A DNA stretch of 12,178 nucleotides from Pseudomonadota bacterium. Lineage in GTDB: Bacteria > Pseudomonadota > Alphaproteobacteria > Rickettsiales > UBA1997. Position 1 is the first letter of the stretch, and each line of letters starts with the position of its first letter. A program made the position numbers and the translations under genes. This document shows, piece by piece, positions 6,367 through 12,178 of the stretch. The notes below the pieces were generated by a model that was given only the letters and a program-made list of their open reading frames with translations, was not told the origin of the DNA and searched no databases. The stretch is taken from assembly GCA_009921385.1 (NCBI GenBank), contig RFXY01000015.1, positions 1 through 12,178 on the forward strand, written 5' to 3'.

Positions 6367-7627
6367 TGAGTTGGTTGAGAAGTTGCAGAGCCGAAAAAAC
6401 ACCATCTTCATGAAAACCATATCGCTGGTAGGCTCCGCAAAAATAAAGATTGTTTTGCCCTTGAATTGCTGGTATTTGCTGTTGAGCGAGCAAGGCTTGT
6501 TGGTTAAATATTGGGTGGTGATAGGTGATCGAAGCAAAAATATGGTGTTTAGCAATTTTTTGATGAGGGTTGAGAGTGACAAAAAGTGGATGTTTGCTTG
6601 AAATATTTTGTAAATTATTCATCCAATAACTCACCGAAAGTTCTCTAGAATTGGCAAGATCGCTACTATACACCCAGCTCGCCCAAGCTTTTTTGCTTTT
6701 TGGCATCACAGAGCTATCTTTGTGCAACACTGCTAAATTTTTTTGGTAAGAAAAGTTTTTTAGCACATCAATTTGTTGTGTTGAGAGATTTTTGGTAATT
6801 TCTAAGGCCTCGTTGGCATGGCATGCCAAAACCACTTTATCAAAAGAGTAAATACCGTTTTTGGTGCTAATTAAGTGCTGTTGTTTTGTGCTGTCAAAGT
6901 TAATTTCTAAAACTTTTTCTGAACGAAGTAAGCCACCATTTTGCTTGATTTTGGCAAGAGCCTTGGCGACATATTGTTTGGAGCCACCAGAAATAGTGTG
7001 CCACTGCGGTTGATTGTTGATGGTAAGTAGACCGTGATTATAAAAAAATTGTATAAAACTTTTGGCAGGATAGTTGCCAATTTGATTGATTTCGGTGCTC
7101 CAAATGGCAGATGCCATGGCAAACAAATAGTGCTGGCAAAAATAATTTGAAAACTTGTGATCTTGCAAAAATTGCGATAAAGAATAGTCAAAACCGGTTT
7201 TATTTTGCAAAACTTGTAAAGCAACTTTATTAAACCGCACGATTTCGGTAAGCATCAACAAAAATCGCCAATTAAAAAAATTTTTTTTATGGGCAAAAAT
7301 GCCAGCAAAATTGGTTCCGGCATATTCGAGCAAAGTTTTTTGCCCATTTAAAATTTGCACAGCAAACGACATTTTGCTTGGCTGATAAGCCACATCAAGC
7401 AAGGCTAAAAATTGCAAAAAATTAGGATAAGTTTGCTGGTTAAAAACAATAAAACCAGTATCGACATCGATGTTTAGGCCGTTATAATTGATGCTAACAG
7501 TGTTAGAATGCCCGCCATAATAGTTGTTTTGTTCAAATAAAGTGACTTGATAGTGTTGCGACAAAAAATAGGCAGAAAATAGGCCAGAAATGCCACTGCC
7601 AACAACAGCAATAGTTGGTTTAGACAT
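6341..7627 (-). CDS. FAD-dependent oxidoreductase, COG2907 (NAD/FAD-binding amine-oxidase-like) family
   Basis: This 428-residue flavoprotein has an N-terminal Rossmann dinucleotide-binding motif, IAVVGSGISGLFSAYFLS (Gly10, Gly12, Gly15), with the ribose-binding acidic residue Glu32 in VTLFEQ. GGHSNTV follows at about 39-44, and DTGFIVFNQQTYPNF is characteristic of COG2907. The C-terminal FAD motif NNLYFCGAYQRYGFHEDG is at about 391-407. Family members resemble protoporphyrinogen oxidase, phytoene desaturase and amine oxidases. The substrate is unknown; genomic association with DUF1365 and fatty-acid cyclopropane or methyl transferases suggests oxidation or desaturation of a membrane lipid acyl chain. 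It begins 6 bases after terC and its 3' end overlaps the DUF1365 gene. Confidence 0.92.
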   Translation of the reverse strand: MSKPTIAVVGSGISGLFSAYFLSQHYQVTLFEQNNYYGGHSNTVSINYNGLNIDVDTGFIVFNQQTYPNFLQFLALLDVAYQPSKMSFAVQILNGQKTLLEYAGTNFAGIFAHKKNFFNWRFLLMLTEIVRFNKVALQVLQNKTGFDYSLSQFLQDHKFSNYFCQHYLFAMASAIWSTEINQIGNYPAKSFIQFFYNHGLLTINNQPQWHTISGGSKQYVAKALAKIKQNGGLLRSEKVLEINFDSTKQQHLISTKNGIYSFDKVVLACHANEALEITKNLSTQQIDVLKNFSYQKNLAVLHKDSSVMPKSKKAWASWVYSSDLANSRELSVSYWMNNLQNISSKHPLFVTLNPHQKIAKHHIFASITYHHPIFNQQALLAQQQIPAIQGQNNLYFCGAYQRYGFHEDGVFSALQLLNQLNVYAPWQQ

Positions 7628-7633
7628 AAAAAA

Positions 7634-8338
7634 TTAATGAGAATTTTTTCTTTTTCTAGCAACGATGTTTAATGATTCAACTGCCAAAGTAAAAAATAGT
7701 GAAAAATATAAATAGTTTTTAGAAATTTTAAGATTCAAGCCATCAGAAACCAAAATAACACCGATCATAAAAATGAAGGTTAAAGCGACAATTTTTAAAG
7801 ATGGATAATTTGCCAAAAAGTAGCTGATTTTTTCGGAAGCTAAAAACATCACAATCATCGAAACCACCACGGCCGCAACAATGATAGAAATGTTGCTCGT
7901 CATACCAACGGCGGTAATGATCGAATCAAAAGAAAAGACAAAATCAATTAAAGTAATTTGAGCGATTGCCATAAAAAAACTATGAGCCACTTTAATTTCT
8001 TTTGGTTTGTGTTCTTTGCAAGCGATATCAGAATAAATTTCGAGACCGCTTTTGCCAATTAAAAACAAGCCCCCTAAAATTAGCAACAGGCTTTTAAAAG
8101 AAAAAGGCAGGCCGGCTACGAAAAATAAAGGCTCGGTGAGAGTCATCACCCAAGATAAAGTGAAAAGCATTATAACCCTGATGATGAAAGCTAAAATTAA
8201 GCCAAAAGCCCGAGCGGATTTGCGGTATTGGTTGGGCAATTTGCTAACCACCAAAGCAATAAAAATTAGGTTATCGATGCCTAAAATAATTTCTAGAAAC
8301 GATAAAGTAAGAAAGCTAAAAATTAGATCGTGATTCAT
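7634..8338 (-). CDS. TerC family integral membrane protein (putative metal-ion exporter)
   Basis: This 234-residue polytopic protein has about seven hydrophobic segments. The family signature is present in two acidic transmembrane motifs: LEIILGIDNLIFIALV at about 15-30 (Asp22) and IDFVFSFDSIITAVGMT at about 131-147 (Asp132, Asp138). A short hydrophilic loop, CKEHKPKEIK, separates the halves. TerC proteins are named for tellurite resistance, but several bacterial members are manganese exporters that supply metal to secreted enzymes; the ion for this one is unknown. It is the plain single-domain form without CBS or CorC domains. It sits between maf (3 bases upstream) and the COG2907 gene (6 bases downstream), so it is probably transcribed with both. 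Confidence 0.92.
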   Translation of the reverse strand: MNHDLIFSFLTLSFLEIILGIDNLIFIALVVSKLPNQYRKSARAFGLILAFIIRVIMLFTLSWVMTLTEPLFFVAGLPFSFKSLLLILGGLFLIGKSGLEIYSDIACKEHKPKEIKVAHSFFMAIAQITLIDFVFSFDSIITAVGMTSNISIIVAAVVVSMIVMFLASEKISYFLANYPSLKIVALTFIFMIGVILVSDGLNLKISKNYLYFSLFFTLAVESLNIVARKRKNSH

Positions 8339-8341
8339 AAT

Positions 8342-8941
8342 TTAAAAAGTAATGATTTTTGCTGTGTAAAAAAAGTTGAGTAAAGGCTGAATATTTAGGC
8401 CCAAAACCGCATAATAATTGCCGTTTACTCGGCTAAATAAATGTTTCCCTAAAGACTCATATTTGTAGCTACCAGCACAGCCAACTGGATTGTCGGACTC
8501 GACATATTTTTTAATGCTAGCCAACGATAGTTTTTGCATAGTAAGGCTCACTTTGGCAGAGTGCGAAAACACCACTTTATGCTGATGCACCACCGCAAAA
8601 CCGTTGTTTTGAGTGTGAGTTTTGCCCGATAAAGCATTGAGTTGCAACACAGCCTCTTGTTGAGTTTTGGCTTTGTTTAAAAAAGAATCGCCCAAGGCAC
8701 AAACTTGGTCTGCCCCAATAATGTAGGCATCGGGATGTTGTTTGGCAATCGATAAAGCCTTGGCTTTGGCAAGCTCCAAAGCAAGTTTTAGCGGACAAGA
8801 GATATTTAGTTGTTTTTTTAATTTATCTTCATCAACATTTGGAGCGACGGCAACAAAAGGCAATTGCACAGATTGTAAAATTTGTTGTCTAACAGCAGAA
8901 GTTGAGGCAAGAATAATTTTGTGGTGAGTTGTGAGAAGCAT
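8342..8941 (-). CDS. maf: Maf family nucleotide pyrophosphatase, YceF type
   Basis: This 199-residue house-cleaning enzyme hydrolyses non-canonical or modified nucleoside triphosphates to monophosphates. The N-terminal loop KIILASTSAVRQQIL (residues 8-22) corresponds to the family's LASxSPRR motif but has Val-Arg-Gln in place of Pro-Arg-Arg. The catalytic Asp is in IIGADQVC (Asp78). The following Gln79 and the motif GCAGSYKYESLG (about 154-165) resemble the YceF subgroup, which acts on m7GTP, more than the YhdE dTTP/UTP subgroup. Subgroup assignment rests on these few residues. It starts 4 bases after folE and ends 3 bases before terC. Confidence 0.93.
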   Translation of the reverse strand: MLLTTHHKIILASTSAVRQQILQSVQLPFVAVAPNVDEDKLKKQLNISCPLKLALELAKAKALSIAKQHPDAYIIGADQVCALGDSFLNKAKTQQEAVLQLNALSGKTHTQNNGFAVVHQHKVVFSHSAKVSLTMQKLSLASIKKYVESDNPVGCAGSYKYESLGKHLFSRVNGNYYAVLGLNIQPLLNFFYTAKIITF

Positions 8942-8945
8942 AAAA

Positions 8946-9545
8946 TTATTTCTTAATCATATTGAAAAAGCGAGTTTCTAGATTTTTATCGGTCTGAAAC
9001 TGCCCCAAAAAAGTGCAAGTAACCGTAGAGGCCTCGGTTTTGTGCACTCCTCTGGTGGTCATGCATTGGTGAAAAGCATCAATTAACACTGCTACACCTT
9101 TGGGATTAAGAACTTCGTTGATAGTGTTGGCAATTTGGGCGGTCATGGTTTCTTGAGTTTGTAATCTTTTGGCAAATATTTCGACCAAACGAGCAATTTT
9201 GCTGATGCCAACCACTTTGTTATTGGGCAAATATGCAACAAAAGCTTGCCCAATAATTGGCACCATATGGTGTTCGCAATGCGATTCTACTCGAATGTTA
9301 TTGATTAAAACCAAGTCGTTGTAGCCACCAACTTCTTCAAAAGTTTTGCCTAAAACCTTTATTGGATCTTGTGTGTAGCCAGAAAAAAAATCAAGATAAG
9401 CATTGACAACTCTTTTGGGAGTTTCAAGCAAGCCTTCGCGGTTTGGGTTGTCTCCTGCCCAAGAGATGAGTGTTTTAACTGCATCTTGAGCTTGTTGTTG
9501 AGTTGGTTTGGTTGAGCTTGTTGGTATAGTTGTGTTTTTTGACAT
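8946..9545 (-). CDS. folE: GTP cyclohydrolase I
   Basis: This enzyme converts GTP to 7,8-dihydroneopterin triphosphate, the entry point for folate and also for queuosine precursors. The 199 residues include the catalytic zinc site: Cys90 and His93 in ESHCEHHMVPI, and Cys161 in FHQCMTTRGV. Further family motifs are VVGISKIARLVEIFAKRLQ at about 111-129 and QETMTAQIA at about 131-139. The N-terminal 20 residues are rich in Thr, Ser and Gln and likely disordered. It is the first gene of a five-gene minus-strand run and is transcribed divergently from skp. No Shine-Dalgarno motif precedes the ATG. Confidence 0.97.
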   Translation of the reverse strand: MSKNTTIPTSSTKPTQQQAQDAVKTLISWAGDNPNREGLLETPKRVVNAYLDFFSGYTQDPIKVLGKTFEEVGGYNDLVLINNIRVESHCEHHMVPIIGQAFVAYLPNNKVVGISKIARLVEIFAKRLQTQETMTAQIANTINEVLNPKGVAVLIDAFHQCMTTRGVHKTEASTVTCTFLGQFQTDKNLETRFFNMIKK

Positions 9546-9570
9546 TATGAGTAAAAAATAAAATTAAAGT

Positions 9571-9598
9571 TTGCAATTAATGATGTTTGTTTTAATAT
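9571..9598 (+). promoter_or_regulatory. candidate sigma70 promoter upstream of skp
   Basis: TTGCAA (9571-9576) and TAATAT (9593-9598) are separated by 16 bases in the folE-skp divergent gap. Transcription from here would run directly into the hairpin at 9622-9636. In such AT-rich sequence similar matches arise by chance; a second weak candidate has its -10 at 9669-9674. I saw no convincing promoter for folE on the other strand. Confidence 0.35.
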
Positions 9599-9621
9599 TT
9601 TAATCTAAAAATCATTTTTAG

Positions 9622-9641
9622 GCACTGTTACAGTGCTTTTT
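9622..9641 (+). promoter_or_regulatory. compact dyad with T run: attenuator-like terminator or operator before skp
   Basis: GCACTG (9622-9627), loop TTA, CAGTGC (9631-9636) is a perfect 6-base-pair dyad followed by five T (9637-9641). Read on the plus strand it is shaped like a small Rho-independent terminator within the leader of skp, which would make it an attenuator. As double-stranded DNA it could be a repressor operator controlling both folE and skp. The sequence does not decide between the two. Confidence 0.45.
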
Positions 9642-9692
9642 AATAGTTTCGGCTAAAATTTTATCTAATAATATTCTTTTTGCAATTAAAAT

Positions 9693-10226
9693 ATGAAAAA
9701 AACTCTCAATACTTTATTTTTAATTTTTTGTTTATTTGTTGCTAAGCAAAGTTTTGCTAATCATAAAATTGCAATTCTTGATACCGATAAAATCATTCAA
9801 GAAGCAGTAGCCGTTATTGATATTCAAAAGAAAATTGAAAAAAAGAAAATCGCCTACGAAGCCGAAATTAATAAAAAACAAACCTCTTTAATGGCAGAGC
9901 AAAAAAAATTACAAGATAAAAAAAACATCGCTAGCCAAGAAACTCTCGAAAAAGAAAGCAAAGCTTTCGAAGAAAAAGTTGATAATCTCAAAAATTTTGT
10001 TGATAAAAAACAAAACTCACTCAAAAATGCTTCTCTCGATGCCATGGGCAAAGTGAACGATGCTATGAAAGCAGTGGTTGCCGATCTTTCTAAAGAAAAA
10101 CAAATAGATGCTATCTTTCCGTCTTCGCAAGTAATTTATTTTCAAGAGCATCTCGATATCACTTCGGAAGTTTTGGTTTTGTTAAACAAAAAAATCACCA
10201 AAGTTGAAATTAAATTCGAAAATTAA
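9693..10226 (+). CDS. skp: OmpH/Skp family periplasmic chaperone
   Basis: This is a trimeric periplasmic holdase type that shields unfolded outer-membrane proteins on the way to the BAM complex. The 177-residue precursor has a Sec signal peptide, MKKTLNTLFLIFCLFVAKQSFA, cut after residue 22. The mature start NHKIAILDTDKIIQEA matches the short N-terminal beta segment of the family. Residues about 40-110 are a highly charged coiled coil rich in Lys, Glu and Gln, the Skp tentacles. The C-terminal strand motif DAIFPSSQVIYF follows at about 143-154. In many bacteria skp follows bamA; here it heads a different run, with grxD 11 bases downstream. Sequence in this family is weakly conserved, so architecture carries most of the call. 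Confidence 0.85.
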   Translation: MKKTLNTLFLIFCLFVAKQSFANHKIAILDTDKIIQEAVAVIDIQKKIEKKKIAYEAEINKKQTSLMAEQKKLQDKKNIASQETLEKESKAFEEKVDNLKNFVDKKQNSLKNASLDAMGKVNDAMKAVVADLSKEKQIDAIFPSSQVIYFQEHLDITSEVLVLLNKKITKVEIKFEN

Positions 10227-10237
10227 TTTAAAAAACT

Positions 10238-10549
10238 ATGTCTAATAACATTTTTCACGAAATAGAGCAAACTATTCAGCAAAACAAGGTGGTTCTTTAT
10301 ATGAAGGGCACGAAAGATTTTCCGCAATGCGGTTTTTCGGCTGTGGTTGTGCAAATTTTAAAAAATCTCAATGTTGAGTTTGTCGATGTTAATGTGTTAA
10401 CCAACCCCGACATTCGCCAAGGCATCAAAGATTTTTCTGATTGGCCGACCATTCCTCAACTCTATGTTAATGGTGAATTTATTGGTGGTTGCGATATTAT
10501 CAAAGAAATGTTTCAATCGCAAGAACTGCAACAATTATTAGCAAAATAA
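10238..10549 (+). CDS. grxD: monothiol CGFS glutaredoxin (Grx4/GrxD)
   Basis: This 103-residue single-domain monothiol glutaredoxin binds a shared [2Fe-2S] cluster with glutathione and passes clusters to target proteins. The active site FPQCGFSAVVVQIL has CGFS at residues 31-34. KGTKDFPQ precedes it, with Lys23 in the family's glutathione-binding position. WPTIPQLYVNGEFIGGCDII (residues 69-88) holds the cis-Pro and the GGCD glutathione-binding motif. Length matches bacterial Grx4. BolA, its frequent neighbour and partner, is not in the window. The gene ends 2 bases before the ABC ATPase, and queH, encoding an Fe-S enzyme, is two genes further. Confidence 0.97.
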   Translation: MSNNIFHEIEQTIQQNKVVLYMKGTKDFPQCGFSAVVVQILKNLNVEFVDVNVLTNPDIRQGIKDFSDWPTIPQLYVNGEFIGGCDIIKEMFQSQELQQLLAK

Positions 10550-10551
10550 CA

Positions 10552-11277
10552 ATGTCGGCAGAAACTCCTTTATGCATTACTAACATTAGCAAGGCTTTTA
10601 ACAAATCGGTGCTTGATGATGTTAATTTTTCTGTGCAACAAAACCAAATTTTTGGCTTTATTGGTTTAAACGGGCAGGGCAAAACCACTCTTATCAAAAT
10701 TATTCTCGATTTGCTCGACCAAGATATGGGCGAGGTTGAAATTTTTGGCAAGTCTCGAGTTTTGCCAGAAGCTAGAGCAAAAGTTTGTTATCTGCCCGAA
10801 AAATTTCAGCCCGCTCTTTATCAAACTGGTTTTGAATTTCTTAATTTTGTGTTGAGTTTTTATCAATGTAAAGTTGACGAAGTTGAGGCTTATAAAATCT
10901 GTCAAAATCTCGATTTATCTTATCAGGTTTTGCACGAAAAAATTGCTAAATATTCTAAAGGTATGACCCAAAAACTTGGCTTGCTAGCAGTTTTTTTGTC
11001 GGGTGCCGATTTAATTATTCTTGATGAGCCAATGTCAGGGCTTGATCCTTTGGCAAGAATCGCTCTTAAAAAAGAGTTGCTCGACTACCGCAATAAAAAC
11101 AAAACCATCTTTTTTAGCTCGCATATTTTATCTGATATCGATGAAATTTGCAATCAAATTGGGGTGTTGCATGCAAGCAAACTTCGTTATCTTGGCACTC
11201 CTGCTCAATTTAAAGAATTGCACCAAGCTTCAACTCTTGATTTGGCATTTTTAGCCGAAATAAGTCAACAAAAATAG
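10552..11277 (+). CDS. ABC transporter ATP-binding protein
   Basis: This 241-residue nucleotide-binding subunit has all core motifs: Walker A GLNGQGKT (38-45), signature [11 protein letters not shown] (134-144), Walker B LIILDEP (154-160), D-loop SGLD and H-loop His191 in FFSSHILSD. In place of a typical Q-loop it has YLPE (80-83), as in ABC-2 type exporters of the NatA/CcmA-like class. An upstream ATG at 10489 lies inside grxD; the start at 10552 gives the expected N-terminus and a 2-base gap. No membrane permease gene is adjacent, so its partner and substrate are unknown. It is probably cotranscribed with grxD and queH (5 bases downstream). Confidence 0.93.
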   Translation: MSAETPLCITNISKAFNKSVLDDVNFSVQQNQIFGFIGLNGQGKTTLIKIILDLLDQDMGEVEIFGKSRVLPEARAKVCYLPEKFQPALYQTGFEFLNFVLSFYQCKVDEVEAYKICQNLDLSYQVLHEKIAKYSKGMTQKLGLLAVFLSGADLIILDEPMSGLDPLARIALKKELLDYRNKNKTIFFSSHILSDIDEICNQIGVLHASKLRYLGTPAQFKELHQASTLDLAFLAEISQQK

Positions 11278-11282
11278 TCTAT

Positions 11283-11939
11283 ATGTCTATTGATTCAAAC
11301 TATCTGCTCACTTTACCGCCCGAAGCAAAAAATAATAAGGTTTTGTTGCATAGCTGTTGTGCGCCTTGTGCTGGAGATTTAATGCAACGAATTCTGGCTT
11401 CAAATATTGATCTTACTATCTTTTTTTATAATCCCAATATTCATCCTAAAAAAGAATATTTAATTCGCAAAGAAGAAAACATTAGATTTGCTGAAAAACT
11501 CAACATCAAATTTATCGATGCCGATTACGATGTGCAAAATTGGTTTGCCAGAGCAAAAGGCCTAGAAAACTCTCCAGAAAGGGGCGAGAGATGCACCAAA
11601 TGTTTTGATATGAGGTTTGAGCGAACCGCCCTTTATGCCCACGAAAACGGTTTTGATATTTTTACCTCGTCTCTTGGTATTTCTCGTTGGAAAAATATGG
11701 AGCAAATCAACGATTGCGGGCAACGAACTGCCAAAAATTATCCCAACCTCACTTACTGGTCCTACAACTGGCGAAAGCACGGCGGAGCTAGCAGAATGTA
11801 TGAAATAGCCAAGCAAGAAGAATTTTATAAGCAAGAATATTGCGGTTGCATCTATTCTCTTCGCGACACCAACCAGTGGCGGGTTGCCAACAATCGCCCC
11901 GAAATTGCCATTGGCGAAGAATTTTATGGTGTTGAGTAA
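11283..11939 (+). CDS. queH: epoxyqueuosine reductase QueH
   Basis: QueH (COG1636, formerly DUF208) performs the last step of queuosine tRNA modification, reducing epoxyqueuosine to queuosine, as a non-homologous replacement of the cobalamin-dependent QueG. The 218 residues include the N-terminal cysteine motif [12 protein letters not shown] (Cys25, Cys26, Cys29) and [19 protein letters not shown] at about 47-65. [11 protein letters not shown] follows (Cys104, Cys107), and the C-terminal [10 protein letters not shown] carries the Cys187/Cys189 pair. These cysteines bind an Fe-S cluster and form a redox pair in characterised members. It is the last gene of the skp run. Its final codons form the left arm of the terminator, and the TAA falls in the hairpin loop. 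Confidence 0.95.
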   Translation: MSIDSNYLLTLPPEAKNNKVLLHSCCAPCAGDLMQRILASNIDLTIFFYNPNIHPKKEYLIRKEENIRFAEKLNIKFIDADYDVQNWFARAKGLENSPERGERCTKCFDMRFERTALYAHENGFDIFTSSLGISRWKNMEQINDCGQRTAKNYPNLTYWSYNWRKHGGASRMYEIAKQEEFYKQEYCGCIYSLRDTNQWRVANNRPEIAIGEEFYGVE

Positions 11940-11965
11940 AAATTCAACACCATAAAATATTTTTT
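11921..11965 (+). terminator. Rho-independent terminator overlapping the queH 3' end
   Basis: The left arm 11921-11935 and the right arm 11944-11958 form a perfect 15-base-pair stem (ATTTTATGGTGTTGA with its complement) around an 8-base loop containing the stop codon. A T run (11960-11965) follows. The stem is AT-rich but long. It closes the skp-grxD-ABC-queH run. Confidence 0.8.
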
Positions 11966-12043
11966 AGGTTGTGCGGTTTTGTCTTTGTTGGACTGTGCTT
12001 GCCGAAGCCAAATTGATGCTTATATAAAGCAGTTTTTTTGCAT

Positions 12044-12059
12044 ATAGTTAATTAACTAT
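12044..12059. repeat. 16-base perfect palindrome followed by a T run
   Basis: ATAGTTAATTAACTAT is fully self-complementary and is followed by a T tract. It could be a binding site for a dimeric regulator of the gene beyond the window. It has no loop, so it is a poor terminator. The rest of 11966-12178 is AT-rich and shows no coding potential that I can support. Confidence 0.4.
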
Positions 12060-12135
12060 TTTTTTTAAATACAACATTTATTTTGCAATTTAAATTGATT
12101 TTTCAGTTAAAAAAATAATAAGGCAATAAAAAATC

Positions 12136-12164
12136 TTGCTTGTTAGTTTGTGATTGGTTATAAT
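12136..12164 (+). promoter_or_regulatory. strong-looking sigma70 promoter reading out of the window
   Basis: TTGCTT (12136-12141) and a consensus TATAAT (12159-12164) are spaced by exactly 17 bases. It points to the right, so a plus-strand gene or RNA is expected to begin shortly after the window ends. Confidence 0.6.
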
Positions 12165-12178
12165 AAAAGAAGATCTAA

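Noticed and set aside
6367..6582. N-terminal extension of the DUF1365 frame
   Set aside because: The extra 72 residues overlap the coding end of the COG2907 gene and show no resemblance to the family, whose members start near the SAFLVYAKIMHKRF segment.
10489..10551. Upstream start for the ABC ATPase
   Set aside because: It is inside grxD; the ATG at 10552 gives the normal ABC N-terminus with a short intergenic gap like the neighbours.
11966..12178. tRNA or small RNA gene in the right-hand gap
   Set aside because: I could not find a cloverleaf or the conserved T-loop motif; the sequence is simply AT-rich apart from the palindrome and promoter noted.

Overview
The window looks like chromosomal DNA of an AT-rich Gram-negative bacterium, most likely an alphaproteobacterium. 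The main clues are an alphaproteobacterial-style cytochrome b followed by a separate cytochrome c1, a two-histidine-pair cytochrome b with a PEWY motif, an outer-membrane assembly lipoprotein (BamD), a Skp/OmpH chaperone and a CGFS glutaredoxin. The lineage cannot be fixed from sequence alone. The low GC and lack of Shine-Dalgarno motifs recall host-associated or streamlined alphaproteobacteria, while leuC argues against an extremely reduced Rickettsia-like metabolism.

Layout: (1) 1-5062, plus strand, a tightly packed run: cytochrome b (5' end outside the window), cytochrome c1, nuoE, a YebC/TACO1 protein, leuC, bamD, with gaps of 2-11 bases. (2) 5058-5568, a gene-free convergent gap full of inverted repeats: a 155-base element with 17-base terminal inverted repeats starting in the bamD stop codon, then a nested palindrome cluster up to about 5546. 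(3) 5569-9545, minus strand, a five-gene run read right to left: folE, maf (YceF type), terC, a COG2907 FAD-dependent oxidoreductase, and a DUF1365 protein overlapping it. (4) 9546-9692, a divergent promoter region with a compact dyad. (5) 9693-11939, plus strand: skp, grxD, an ABC ATPase, queH, closed by a terminator whose left arm lies inside queH. (6) 11940-12178, an AT-rich non-coding end with a 16-base palindrome and a promoter-like sequence pointing out of the window.

Functionally the left run mixes respiratory chain parts (bc1 complex, complex I subunit E) with a translation/regulatory factor, an Fe-S isomerase and the outer-membrane machinery. The minus-strand run combines pterin synthesis, nucleotide house-cleaning, a metal-exporter-like membrane protein and a probable lipid-modification pair. 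The right run joins a periplasmic chaperone, Fe-S cluster delivery and the last step of queuosine synthesis; FolE, across the divergent promoter, catalyses the first step of that same pathway.

I found no clear new defence or mobile system. The least explained sequence is the repeat-filled gap at 5058-5546. The other notable points are the uniform absence of Shine-Dalgarno motifs, the separated nuoE and leuC genes, and the COG2907-DUF1365 pair without a cyclopropane synthase beside it.
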